Part shown: piece after piece, positions 53,677 through 62,811 of the stretch
How positions within the stretch are numbered: the stretch's first letter is position 1
How the letters are laid out: each line of letters begins with the position of its first letter
NCBI GenBank assembly: GCA_963747345.1
Contig: CAVVFA010000001.1
Span: 620,001-684,000 of the forward strand
Source of the DNA: GCA-2746795 sp963747345
GTDB taxonomy: Bacteria > Chloroflexota > Anaerolineae > Promineifilales > Promineifilaceae
Length of the DNA stretch: 64,000 bases
Direction: 5' to 3'
The notes under the pieces: model-generated
What the model was told of the DNA's origin: nothing
Seen by the model: only the letters and a program-made list of their open reading frames with translations
Database searches by the model: none
Made by a program: the position numbers and the translations under genes

Positions 53677-54042
53677 CTATGCGTTCAAAACTCGGTTAAT
53701 CGTGCCAATAAGTTCATCTGGCGCAAATGGTTTTAAAATATATTGTGATGCACCAACACTGAGTCCAGTTTGAATTTCAGTTTCTTGTCCTTTTGCAGAC
53801 AAGAAAATTACAGGGATGTCTTTTGTTGAGTCGATTTCTTTGAGACGCCGACAAGCTTCATACCCCGTCATTCTGGGCATGCGTACATCCATCAAAATCA
53901 AGTCGAAGTCATTCCCTTGGGCTGCTTCAACGGCCAGCGCTCCATTTTCTACACTGGTGACTTCAAACCCGTTGAATTGCAAAGTGAGTACTACCAGTTC
54001 ACGGATATCTTGATCATCTTCTGCGATTAGAATTTTTGCCAT
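53677..54042 (-). CDS. Single-domain response regulator (CheY-like)
   Basis: 121 aa, receiver only: ILIAEDDQDIRELV (acid pocket), LILMDVRMPRMTGYEA (phospho-Asp) and FLSAKGQ...KPFAPDELI (Thr/Ser switch and Lys). No output domain, so it signals by protein contact. It follows the large histidine kinase by 32 nt and is its likely partner. Confidence 0.94.
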   Translation of the reverse strand: MAKILIAEDDQDIRELVVLTLQFNGFEVTSVENGALAVEAAQGNDFDLILMDVRMPRMTGYEACRRLKEIDSTKDIPVIFLSAKGQETEIQTGLSVGASQYILKPFAPDELIGTINRVLNA

Positions 54043-54074
54043 AGCTTTATTTCTCTTAAGAAGGTGTCCTGAGA

Positions 54075-57000
54075 TTAAGTGGGATCACTGTCTTCAATTA
54101 CTACTGGTAAATTAAAGGTAAAGGTGCTGCCTTCACCTAGTATGCTCTCTACTTTTAGTTGACCGCCATGCATTTCAATGAGACTACGTACGATGGCTAA
54201 TCCTAGCCCTGTGCCGGGTACAGCCTGAACATGCTCGTCGTCTGCGCGGAAGAAGCGCTCAAATATCTTTTGCTGATTTTCTTCAGAGATGCCAATACCT
54301 GAATCTTTTACACTAACGAAGACATATTCTCCATTGGATTTTACGGAAAGGCTTATGAGGCCGTCTTCTGGCGTATAGTTGAAGGCGTTGTCGATTAAAT
54401 TTGTCAGGATTTGGGTAACACGGGCATGGTCTGCATTGACTAAAGGCAAGGTGGGTTCAATATCTTTATTGACGATCAGTTGTTTGCTTTCGTGTTGAAT
54501 GCGGCCTTGCAGGTGTCCTTCAACGACTTGGTCGATAATTTGTGGCACATCTAACGGCCGTAGATCAAGTGTTGTTTTCCCTGTTTCGATGCGGGAAATA
54601 TTCAGGAGGTCATTGACCAACATATGAAGCCGGTCTGCGTTGTTTTTGATGACTTTTAGGTATCGTTCTTGTGGTGGACTCATCGTTCCGGCCGCACCCA
54701 TGAGCATTAAGTCGGCATACCCTTTGATGGAGGTCATGGGGGTACGCAGTTCATGGGAAACGGTGGAGACAAACTCGCTCTTGAGCTTATCGACTTCTAC
54801 TTCTTTGGTGATGTCGCGGAAAATGGATACCGTGCCAAAGAATTGATTGCTTGCTAAAACGGGAGAAAGGTGGACGCTGACGAATTTTTCTTCAATTACT
54901 AATTGGTCTGCAAGATAAGTCCACTCTTGAATGCGATCTGCGTTTTGCGCCCAATTTTCGATGGTGTTGATCCAAGAGTCGCCGGAGTGCCCGTAGAGAC
55001 CGAGTAGTTCGTTTACAGATTTGCCGATGAGCTGCTTTCTGGGGATGTCTAGGATGCCACTAGCGGGTACATTGGCTAGGATGATTTCGCTTTTATTATC
55101 GGCAACCAGGACACCGTCGGCAATGCTTTCCAGGATGGCTTGGCTTTTGGCAGTTTCAATTTGTTCGGCGTAAAGTAAACGACCCAGCCGTTCTGCTTGA
55201 TCGCGGATTAGACGGTAGAGATTGGCGTTATTAATGGCGTTTGCTACTTGGATGGCGGCTGCTTCCACGAGGTCTAGTTGCTGCATGGTGAATGCACCAG
55301 GTTCCAAGTGGAACAGCATCAGGACACCAATGACTTCTTCGTTGGAGATTAGTGGCACACCTAATACGGAGCGATGTTGTTGGCTCGATGGACGAATGAC
55401 CCAGCGGGGGTCTTTTTCGGTGTCATCGACGATGACGGCAGATCGGTTATCAATCATCCAGCCGGCTAACCCTTCTGTGGTGCTCATGCCGGTGGGGGCG
55501 CCTTGTCTGGGGATAGCGCGATCTAAACCGAAGGCGGCTTGGAATGTAAATTGATTGGTTTCTTGATGGATGAGCAGAATGACGCCTTGGCTGGCGTTGA
55601 CGACTTCGTTGACGAGGTGTAGTGCCTGATTCAGAACGTGGTCTTGGTCGAGGCTTTCTGATAGCTCGGAGGTGATTCGTAGTAGGATTTTTACGCGATT
55701 GCTTTCTTCGTGAAGGGCTCTGGTACGTTCGGCGACGCGAAGGTCTAGTTCTTCGTTGAAGCGATGAAGTTCTTCGAAGAGTTGGGCGTTACGCAGGGCA
55801 ATGGTGGCTTGTACGCCAAACATGGTAGCCCATGTGATATGTTTTGCGCTAAATCGGACTGGGTTGTTGGTATCAACCAGGATGAGGACGCCGATGATAT
55901 TACCTTCTTGTTCCAATGGTACACCGAGGGCGGATTGGATGGCTTGACGGTTTGGCAATCTTAAGGAGAGGTCTTCTTGTTTTGCCAGATGGTTGATGTA
56001 GGTGGCCTGACCTGTGTTGGCGATGGAGGCGACGAAGGCGTTGGTATCTGTGATGGGAACGGCCGTTCCCACGAACCCCTCTGCGCTAAATCCTTTGGCT
56101 GCACTCCCGATAAAGACATCCTTTTCAATATGCCAAATGTAAGCGCCATCGACGTCGAAAATCCGTAAACTTTCAGCGCAGATAAGGTTGAGTACGGTTT
56201 CTCGTTCTAGTGTGAAGTTGATGGCCATACTGACGCTGCCCAGGGCGTTGTAAAATTGCTCTCGTTCATATGTTTCGGTGAAGACGAGGGCAGTTTCCAG
56301 AGCAGAGCCGGCTTGGTTGGCTAGAGCGGCGAGAAGTTGTGTTTCTCTTTGGTTAAGCGGTTGTTGACGTCGATATAGGATTTCTACCAGGGTCGCTAAT
56401 TCATCTGAAACCTGAATTGGGACGATTGCGCTGGCGTAGGATTGATCATCGCCATCCCATATGGGTGATGGGAGCAGGGGCGGATTTTGTGTTGAGACGT
56501 GGGCTGTGTAAACGGCTCCTGTGTTTAGGAGATGTTTGAGTTGGGCATTGGGGGAAACGGCCGTTATCTCTGACCGTTTAGCACCAATAATGTCTTCTTC
56601 AACAAGGATGAGCGTGTTTTGGGCTGGTTGCCACTGGAAAATTCGGAAACCTTCTGCCCGCGCCGCGTTGCTCATGTGAACGGCGACGGTGGAGAGAATC
56701 ATATCCTCTTCCAACATCGTGGAGAGAGCTTGACTCGCTTGCACAATATTTTCCAGGTCTGCACTGCGAGCCAGTGAATCTTCTACGAGTTGGGCATTTT
56801 CGATGATAGACGTAGCGAATTGTGCGTAAAGCTCAATGATTTGGAATGTCCGTTGCCCTGGACGACGGCCGTTTTTGGGTTCGTCTAATCCGATAAGCCC
56901 GATGCGTTGTTGATCTCGGTTGAGCAGGGGGATCACGAGAAAATCGTAAGCATGCCAATATTGAGGCCCTTTGTGGGCGCCACTACGGGCGGGACCACTA

Positions 57001-57659
57001 CGGGCGGGAATAGCATCGCCTAAATTTTCAATCGCCCAGTTGCTTTCTTCTGGCACAAAATAGCAAGATCCTTGTTTGTATTGTTGGAAATCAGGATCAT
57101 TCAGAAAAGATAACCACATCGCAGGTGACAAGGCGCTCTTGTTCATCTGTTGCAGCTCGGCTTCTGTAAACCCGGCTGAAATGATTTGGGTGGCATTAAA
57201 ATCTTCGTCACGTAAGGTAAGGGATACGCGCTGCCAACCTGTGTCTTGTAAACCATCAACAATGAGTTGTAATTTTTCGTCGAAATTGGGTTCGCTGCTG
57301 ATGTTGGTGAGGGTAGTAAGCTGCTCGATAACGGCCGTTTTGCTGGAATCTTTCGCCGTGGGGGAGTAAGTGATTTGAATATAGTTTTGGTAGGGTTGTG
57401 ACTGGAATTGGTAGAAACGGCCGTTATTAACCTGTAACTCAGCACTCGTTGGCGCCTGCATCAGAGCTTGCCATGCTTGGGCAGTAGTAAACAAATCAGC
57501 CATTTGTAAAACATCATCCGAAAAAGCCATGATGCCGCAAGCTGAAAGCGCTGCTTGATTGATATATTCGATTGTGCCGTTAGCCTCAGCAATGATGACA
57601 CCCTCAGTCAGGTTGTCAAGCACATTCCAAACGCTTGCCGAGGTGAGTTGTTTATTCAT
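54075..57659 (-). CDS. Large multi-GAF/PAS sensor histidine kinase
   Basis: 1194 aa, no membrane segments, so a cytoplasmic sensor. In order: PAS (about 10-110), GAF (about 130-290), GAF (about 310-455), GAF (about 470-640), coiled coil (about 640-670), GAF (about 670-830), PAS (about 850-950), HisKA with phospho-His969 (STVSHELRTPM) and HATPase (NLIDNAFNY, DSGIGISEENQ, GTGLGLAIVR). A 15-bp tandem duplication (56981-57010) repeats PARSG within the first GAF. Flanked by two receiver genes. Four or more palindrome copies lie inside, one near each end of the sensor part. Confidence 0.93.
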   Translation of the reverse strand: MNKQLTSASVWNVLDNLTEGVIIAEANGTIEYINQAALSACGIMAFSDDVLQMADLFTTAQAWQALMQAPTSAELQVNNGRFYQFQSQPYQNYIQITYSPTAKDSSKTAVIEQLTTLTNISSEPNFDEKLQLIVDGLQDTGWQRVSLTLRDEDFNATQIISAGFTEAELQQMNKSALSPAMWLSFLNDPDFQQYKQGSCYFVPEESNWAIENLGDAIPARSGPARSGAHKGPQYWHAYDFLVIPLLNRDQQRIGLIGLDEPKNGRRPGQRTFQIIELYAQFATSIIENAQLVEDSLARSADLENIVQASQALSTMLEEDMILSTVAVHMSNAARAEGFRIFQWQPAQNTLILVEEDIIGAKRSEITAVSPNAQLKHLLNTGAVYTAHVSTQNPPLLPSPIWDGDDQSYASAIVPIQVSDELATLVEILYRRQQPLNQRETQLLAALANQAGSALETALVFTETYEREQFYNALGSVSMAINFTLERETVLNLICAESLRIFDVDGAYIWHIEKDVFIGSAAKGFSAEGFVGTAVPITDTNAFVASIANTGQATYINHLAKQEDLSLRLPNRQAIQSALGVPLEQEGNIIGVLILVDTNNPVRFSAKHITWATMFGVQATIALRNAQLFEELHRFNEELDLRVAERTRALHEESNRVKILLRITSELSESLDQDHVLNQALHLVNEVVNASQGVILLIHQETNQFTFQAAFGLDRAIPRQGAPTGMSTTEGLAGWMIDNRSAVIVDDTEKDPRWVIRPSSQQHRSVLGVPLISNEEVIGVLMLFHLEPGAFTMQQLDLVEAAAIQVANAINNANLYRLIRDQAERLGRLLYAEQIETAKSQAILESIADGVLVADNKSEIILANVPASGILDIPRKQLIGKSVNELLGLYGHSGDSWINTIENWAQNADRIQEWTYLADQLVIEEKFVSVHLSPVLASNQFFGTVSIFRDITKEVEVDKLKSEFVSTVSHELRTPMTSIKGYADLMLMGAAGTMSPPQERYLKVIKNNADRLHMLVNDLLNISRIETGKTTLDLRPLDVPQIIDQVVEGHLQGRIQHESKQLIVNKDIEPTLPLVNADHARVTQILTNLIDNAFNYTPEDGLISLSVKSNGEYVFVSVKDSGIGISEENQQKIFERFFRADDEHVQAVPGTGLGLAIVRSLIEMHGGQLKVESILGEGSTFTFNLPVVIEDSDPT

Positions 57660-57699
57660 GGCAAATCCAAGACCTAACCCGATATTGCACGTAAACTCA

Positions 57700-58605
57700 C
57701 TAATTCTCTTGCTTCGATTGATCTAGTTTTGATTGATCCAAACGGCGTAGTTCAGCGGCCGTCTCTGTGATTTCTCGAATATCGGCAAACCGTTGAGTCT
57801 CGGATGAAACAGCACCAACAGAGAGTCTCATTAAAGCAGCAAGTGAACCATCCGACATGGTGATGCCACCTTGTTCACGATCCATGAAATTGTAATGAGA
57901 CATAACTTCTTCATTAAAACGTTGACGTAACTTATCAATCATAACCGGAACATTGTCAGACATGGTGATGATGACAAACGTGTCACCACCAGGATGGCCG
58001 ATGAAATCATCAAGCGTTCCGAGTTCATCAACCACTTCATTGAGCAAAAGCGCCGCAAAGCGCAGCACTTCATCGCCAGCAACAAAGCCATAAACATCAT
58101 TAAACGACGCCATGTTATCAATGCCGATTTGCAAATAGCTCCAAGCGCCAGAACGCATCAAAGTACGAAGCTGCTCTTCAATAAGCCGACTGCTGGGCAA
58201 ACCTGTCGTTGGATTGGTCATATTCTGACGCTGATGGATGCGAATAGACGTGCGTACTCGCAACTTCAGTTCTTCAATGTCGAAAGGTTTGGTGATGTAA
58301 TCATCCGCCCCTAATTCCAACCCAGCGATTCGATCACTTCGTTCATCTTTCTGTGTGAGGAAGATAATTGGAATGTGACTGGTTCGTGTAGTAGAACGCA
58401 TGGCACGACAAATGGCATACCCATCCATATCAGGCAGCATGATGTCTAGCACCACTAAGTCTGGTAACTTTTTACGACATTTATCTAAGGCATCATTACC
58501 TCTAGCGGCAATTTCTACCTGGTATCCTTCATTTGAGAAGAATATTCGTAACATATTTGAAATGTCGTAATCATCTTCGACTATTAAGATTCGACCGCTA
58601 CTCAT
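57700..58605 (-). CDS. Response regulator with degenerate GGDEF domain
   Basis: 301 aa. Receiver (1-120: ILIVEDDYDISNML, DLVVLDIMLPDMDGY, FLTQKDER, KPFDIEEL) and a GGDEF-fold domain (135-290). The signature reads GHPGGDTFVII, with Thr for the catalytic-site Glu, and upstream metal-binding context is weak (IGIDNMASFND). It is therefore probably not a diguanylate cyclase and may bind GTP or c-di-GMP, or serve as a dimerisation module. Upstream of the kinase gene by 40 nt and likely in its pathway. Confidence 0.9.
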   Translation of the reverse strand: MSSGRILIVEDDYDISNMLRIFFSNEGYQVEIAARGNDALDKCRKKLPDLVVLDIMLPDMDGYAICRAMRSTTRTSHIPIIFLTQKDERSDRIAGLELGADDYITKPFDIEELKLRVRTSIRIHQRQNMTNPTTGLPSSRLIEEQLRTLMRSGAWSYLQIGIDNMASFNDVYGFVAGDEVLRFAALLLNEVVDELGTLDDFIGHPGGDTFVIITMSDNVPVMIDKLRQRFNEEVMSHYNFMDREQGGITMSDGSLAALMRLSVGAVSSETQRFADIREITETAAELRRLDQSKLDQSKQEN

Positions 58606-58640
58606 AAGCTTATCCCTTGAAAATCTGTGAATAACTTGAG

Positions 58641-59768
58641 TCAGCTTACTGCTGGCTGACTATTTGATCTAAATGGAACTGTATTATCTGCATGATTAGA
58701 TCGGCTAAATGCTTTTATCTTGGCAATCTCTTGTTCCGTAACTGCCCGTTCAAAACTTCTAAATCCACCTAAACTAAAACCATGCGCTTCAGCGATTTTA
58801 TCAATTGTCACTACTTGTGACAATTTTATGTCTTTTCCTAGTGTATACGATTCGTACTTTCTGTCTAAGGCTAACGCCATCGTTTCTGCCATACACGCAT
58901 ACGCCATCTTAGGCGGGAAGCCAAAATCAAAGCCAAAATCAACTGGGCCTGGAACTTTTACCATGCCCCCTTCAATAACTAATACGTCAGGACGCTGTTC
59001 TGCAACCTGACGGGAGATGTCTCGTGGCCTAGCCACATCACAAATAATGGCACCTTGGCGCAAATGGTTGGCTTCAATGATTGTTTCGACAGCACTTGTC
59101 ACAGTAATGATGAGGTGTGCTTCGTGAAGCTGAGACATGTCTGACGAAATAACCACATCCTTGCATCCCAATTCTCGGGCATTCGCTGCGACCTGATTTA
59201 GCTTTTCTTGGCGACGGCCGATTAAGAGTAATTGTGCAACATCTGGAGCCAGCATATCGGCGCACACAGAGCCAATAGCGCCTGTAGCCCCAATGATGGC
59301 AACCTTAGCTGTCTCCAGCGGGATGTCCATAATTTGTGCCGCTTCACGGATAGCCCGAACGGCCATGGCGATGGTTAAACTATCTCCTGTGGTCACAGGA
59401 ATATTCAGGTTCTTAGCAACTGTAATGCCGCCATCGCCAACCACAGAGGTGAATGCACCCAATCCTAAGATTCGTGCGCCCAATTTCTCCGCATACTGTC
59501 CGGTTTGTATGATTTTTTTGTAAACGACGGCCGGTGGCAACGTGACCATGCGGGTGGGTGTCAGTGGACAGGCGACGAACCAACCTTTGAGAGAACGGCC
59601 GTTACTCTTTGACTGTATACCCTGAATTTCCGAAATATAAACCGGTGGGAAAAACAAAGACAAATAATCTATTAACCAGGCAGGTAACTTTCCCAAAGCA
59701 GGGTATTTTCGACTAACATCCCGCTTCGGATCAATTGGATGAATAATAAATGCAAACGAATCTTCCAT
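58641..59768 (-). CDS. Long-chain acyl-ACP reductase-like enzyme (AAR homologue)
   Basis: 375 aa. The layout follows cyanobacterial acyl-ACP reductase: N-terminal FIIHPIDPKRDVSRKYP, LGLGAFTSVVGDGG, a Rossmann motif VAIIGATGAIGSVCADML (about 157-174), and the block PPKMAYACMAETMALALDRK with Cys292, which corresponds to the catalytic Cys294 I recall for the Synechococcus enzyme. AAR reduces acyl-ACP to a fatty aldehyde with NADPH via a thioester. No aldehyde-deformylating oxygenase is seen here, so the aldehyde's fate is open. The next gene upstream on this strand encodes a beta-helix protein (75-nt gap). Confidence 0.82.
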   Translation of the reverse strand: MEDSFAFIIHPIDPKRDVSRKYPALGKLPAWLIDYLSLFFPPVYISEIQGIQSKSNGRSLKGWFVACPLTPTRMVTLPPAVVYKKIIQTGQYAEKLGARILGLGAFTSVVGDGGITVAKNLNIPVTTGDSLTIAMAVRAIREAAQIMDIPLETAKVAIIGATGAIGSVCADMLAPDVAQLLLIGRRQEKLNQVAANARELGCKDVVISSDMSQLHEAHLIITVTSAVETIIEANHLRQGAIICDVARPRDISRQVAEQRPDVLVIEGGMVKVPGPVDFGFDFGFPPKMAYACMAETMALALDRKYESYTLGKDIKLSQVVTIDKIAEAHGFSLGGFRSFERAVTEQEIAKIKAFSRSNHADNTVPFRSNSQPAVS

Positions 59769-59843
59769 ATGTAAAGTTTAGCCAAACTACATACCTAGCT
59801 ACAATAGGTGATCTGTCCTTCACTTGGGATATACCCTATAGAG

Positions 59844-61118
59844 TTATCCATCCTGACGAGGATACAATCTAGGATAAGGGTATTTATCAATGTAAGGATG
59901 GTGATCACTGTCTTCCCAAGAAATATTTTTGGTAATGAATTTTCTTTTATCAGAAGCCAGTAATACCACATCAGATTCTACAGTACGCGCTGCATACATG
60001 ATAAGACCAGAACTTAAGCGACAATGGTGTCCAACACAGCCCCCTAAGACCAGCATATTTGTATCCTCTAACGTGCCTTTTTTACCATATGTACGGAGTG
60101 GGCCACCCAAAATGTTAAAATCCGTAAAAGTTGTACCTGCCCCCACAAAAGAATCTCGGCCAATTACGCACATTTGCAAGCAAGTATTTTGCGCAACCAT
60201 CGAATTTTCCATCATCGATGTCATAAAAAGCGAAGTACGAAAGGGCAAGAAACAGCCATCACTCACAACACTCAACATTAATTGGCATCCTTGGGATACA
60301 GTAATATTGTTGCCAATAATGCAATTATCAATCACAGCCCCAGCTCCAATATTCACATTATCGCCAATTGTGGTTGGCCCATGAATAACGGCCGTGGGAT
60401 CAATGCTCACATTCTTGCCAATTGTTACCATTTCAGAATTAGAAAGCACATGCTGTTGCTCTAAAATTGACTTGTACAATAGCTTGAGTTTGAGTTTCCA
60501 ATCAACATTGATCTGATTTTCGAAAATCACCCCTCGGGCAAACGCGCCAAATAAAATGTCAGTGATAAACAAATGAACCCAATTCTCGATTAAAACAAAC
60601 GCTTTACGAGGTAATTGATAAACTAAATCGCCAAATTCTGTTGCCATATAAGGTGGCACATGATAATAACCGCGTTCTAAAGGTTCTGTATCAATGATTA
60701 ACGGTTTGGCTTCTACACTTTGGGACAAACCTTGTGGTAAATACCACATATCAGTTAGCAGCAGCTCGCCTTGAGGAAAGAAAGAATGACTTAGCGCACG
60801 CACATGTGTGTCAATCGCTGGGTCATCTGCGCGAAATGCAAGTCGTACCGGCCGTTTACCTGCTTGCGCACGTTCAATAAACTCTTTGATGAGTGGCTCA
60901 TTGAAGAATAAATTATCTCGATGGACAAAAGACTCAATTGGTTCTTCTTCAAATTTATAAGCAGTTTGCCAATCTGGGTATTCACGCTCTTCATTTGTAT
61001 ATGGAGTCAATAAATCCCTTTGCCAAAGCCACAAAGGTTTATTCTGTACCCGCAAATCTCGAGCAGGTTCATTAAATGGGGGAATTTGAGTGCTATCCGT
61101 TAGAATAATTCGGCGCAT
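59844..61118 (-). CDS. Left-handed beta-helix (hexapeptide repeat) protein, GlmU-like
   Basis: 424 aa from the ATG at 61118 (MRRIILTDSTQIPPFNEPAR); the frame runs further to 61175 but through the V4R stop region. Residues 1-240 form an alpha/beta domain (sugar-nucleotidyltransferase-like, without a clear GXGTRM signature). Residues about 250-400 are hexapeptide repeats (IGKNVSIDPTAVIHGPTTIG, DNVNIGAGAVIDNCIIGNNI). An acyltransferase or nucleotidyltransferase role is possible. No ribosome site is obvious; the start is 20 nt after the V4R stop, so coupling is likely. Confidence 0.75.
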   Translation of the reverse strand: MRRIILTDSTQIPPFNEPARDLRVQNKPLWLWQRDLLTPYTNEEREYPDWQTAYKFEEEPIESFVHRDNLFFNEPLIKEFIERAQAGKRPVRLAFRADDPAIDTHVRALSHSFFPQGELLLTDMWYLPQGLSQSVEAKPLIIDTEPLERGYYHVPPYMATEFGDLVYQLPRKAFVLIENWVHLFITDILFGAFARGVIFENQINVDWKLKLKLLYKSILEQQHVLSNSEMVTIGKNVSIDPTAVIHGPTTIGDNVNIGAGAVIDNCIIGNNITVSQGCQLMLSVVSDGCFLPFRTSLFMTSMMENSMVAQNTCLQMCVIGRDSFVGAGTTFTDFNILGGPLRTYGKKGTLEDTNMLVLGGCVGHHCRLSSGLIMYAARTVESDVVLLASDKRKFITKNISWEDSDHHPYIDKYPYPRLYPRQDG

Positions 61119-61138
61119 AATTAGTTGTTTAACTAGAA

Positions 61139-61783
61139 TTAAATAATAGGTTTTTTCGATATCGTAATCAGACACACATCATCGCCGGCTGCCACACATG
61201 AAACTTCTTCAACGCGGAACCGTCTGCCTTTGCTAACCCAATCTAGAGCTTGTTCTAATATCCCTACTGCCAAATGGCAACAAGGCTGTGGCGAGGTACG
61301 TCCCCAACATATCGGGCATCTTTCAATAATCCAGAGATACCCTCGATGGTCTTCTCCCAAGCGCACTTGTTGATCGCTAAACTTGTTAAATGTCTGTGCG
61401 AACACATCCAAGCCAATTTTTAGCTTTATCCCCAAAGGAAGTGTACGAATAGCTAAATCACCAATTCCTAATACTGGAACAAACTCTCTCAGGGCTAGTT
61501 TCCAGGTCTCCCTACCAGCACGCATGGATAACCCTCGACCACCGCGTACACCATAAATTTCCTCAACAGCTTGTTGCAAGGCACTAAATTCCGAGAATGG
61601 GAATCCTAATTCGAGGTTATTGGAGGGGTAATTATCGACTAATTTTTCGAGATGCGCGAAGTTGAGAATTGCATTGACGCCATGTCTTCCCATGATTTCT
61701 TCCATGGCAGTGAGTACAATGCGCCCCATTTTGTTTGGGTAAAAGAACTCTTCGTCCGTAATTGTGGAAAGTATGTCAGTCAC
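61139..61783 (-). CDS. V4R-domain protein
   Basis: 214 aa. The C-terminal half (about 110-210) matches the V4R (4-vinyl reductase-type) small-molecule-binding domain, with Cys-rich CPICWGRTSPQPCCHLAVGI and VAAGDDVCLITI. The N-terminal part has GGRGLSMRAGRETWKLAL. V4R domains bind hydrocarbons, chlorophyll intermediates or act as ligand sensors. The neighbours (hydrolase 13 nt upstream, beta-helix downstream) and the acyl reductase suggest lipid or aldehyde sensing; this is inference. Confidence 0.82.
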   Translation of the reverse strand: MTDILSTITDEEFFYPNKMGRIVLTAMEEIMGRHGVNAILNFAHLEKLVDNYPSNNLELGFPFSEFSALQQAVEEIYGVRGGRGLSMRAGRETWKLALREFVPVLGIGDLAIRTLPLGIKLKIGLDVFAQTFNKFSDQQVRLGEDHRGYLWIIERCPICWGRTSPQPCCHLAVGILEQALDWVSKGRRFRVEEVSCVAAGDDVCLITISKKPII

Positions 61784-61795
61784 CAGATGCCTGTT

Positions 61796-62605
61796 TTATA
61801 CGATCCTTTGACCGTTGTTGAGAAATTTAGATAGTGTTTCCATGAATAGAATGGGTTCATCAATCATGGGGAAGTGGCGGGATTTTTGCATCATTGTAAC
61901 TTGTGCATTGGGTCTACCTTGACTAAGTAGTTCGGCATTTGATGGCGAGACAATGTTGTCGTGTTTACCATAAATACCAAGAGTAGGTATGTTGAGACGA
62001 GGTAATTCTTTGCGTAGATCTGTTTCTCTTAAATCGCCAATACTGCGAAAGAAAGATTCGATAGTTGTTCGTTGTACATCACGCGAGATCATGCTCCTCA
62101 CTTTCTTGGAATCTTTTGCAAGCAAGACTCTCATGATGGAATGGAGGAGGAAGGGATAACGCCAAATTAATTTAGCAATAGCACCATAACCTGCTAATTG
62201 TAGAAATGGATTGAGAGAAGTTCCGAGAACGGGGGAGCCAACAACAGCTACTTTATTTATTCGATCTGGGTGGGCCAAGGCAATTTGTAACGCTACGGTT
62301 CCACCCATGGAATGCCCAAAAATTGGAGATTCTTGAATCCCCAGGCTGTCCATAAATTGGTTAACCATGTTAACATAACTATTTATTTGAAATGAATCAG
62401 ATGAATATCTTGTCCCCTTGCCTGAATCGCCAAACCCCCAAAAATCTAGGGCATAAACTCGATAGACTCTTGTTTTTGCTAGAAAAATCATAGAGTCACG
62501 CCATACGTCCCAGGAATTTATCCAACCATGTAGGAGTATGATTGGCTGTCCACGGCCAATTGATTCGTAATGTAGTAGTCCTTGCTCGGTAACAATTGAA
62601 CTCAC
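61796..62605 (-). CDS. Alpha/beta hydrolase
   Basis: 269 aa, ATG at 62605. HGWINSWDVW (oxyanion), LDFWGFGDSG, nucleophile elbow IFGHSMGG (Ser99), acid in GIYGKHDNIVS, His in KSRHFPMID. A complete triad, unlike its paralogue at 52859-53644. Probably an esterase/lipase-type enzyme. First gene of the run hydrolase - V4R - beta-helix - acyl reductase - regulator. Confidence 0.92.
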   Translation of the reverse strand: MSSIVTEQGLLHYESIGRGQPIILLHGWINSWDVWRDSMIFLAKTRVYRVYALDFWGFGDSGKGTRYSSDSFQINSYVNMVNQFMDSLGIQESPIFGHSMGGTVALQIALAHPDRINKVAVVGSPVLGTSLNPFLQLAGYGAIAKLIWRYPFLLHSIMRVLLAKDSKKVRSMISRDVQRTTIESFFRSIGDLRETDLRKELPRLNIPTLGIYGKHDNIVSPSNAELLSQGRPNAQVTMMQKSRHFPMIDEPILFMETLSKFLNNGQRIV

Positions 62606-62811
62606 GTTAGCCCCTAAGCCGCCCTTTGGTTAATAGAATGAAGATGCCGGTTAATTGAAACCTATTTGTTTGTCTATTTCAATACCGTGCTGTTGTTATT
62701 TTGGTCATTAAGCTAACTTGGGCGAGTTTGTTTGTTGATAGTAGCACTTGACTCACTTATAACCTGTGAAAAGCGAGTTAAGGTGATGTAAATGAACCGT
62801 TAAACAATAAT

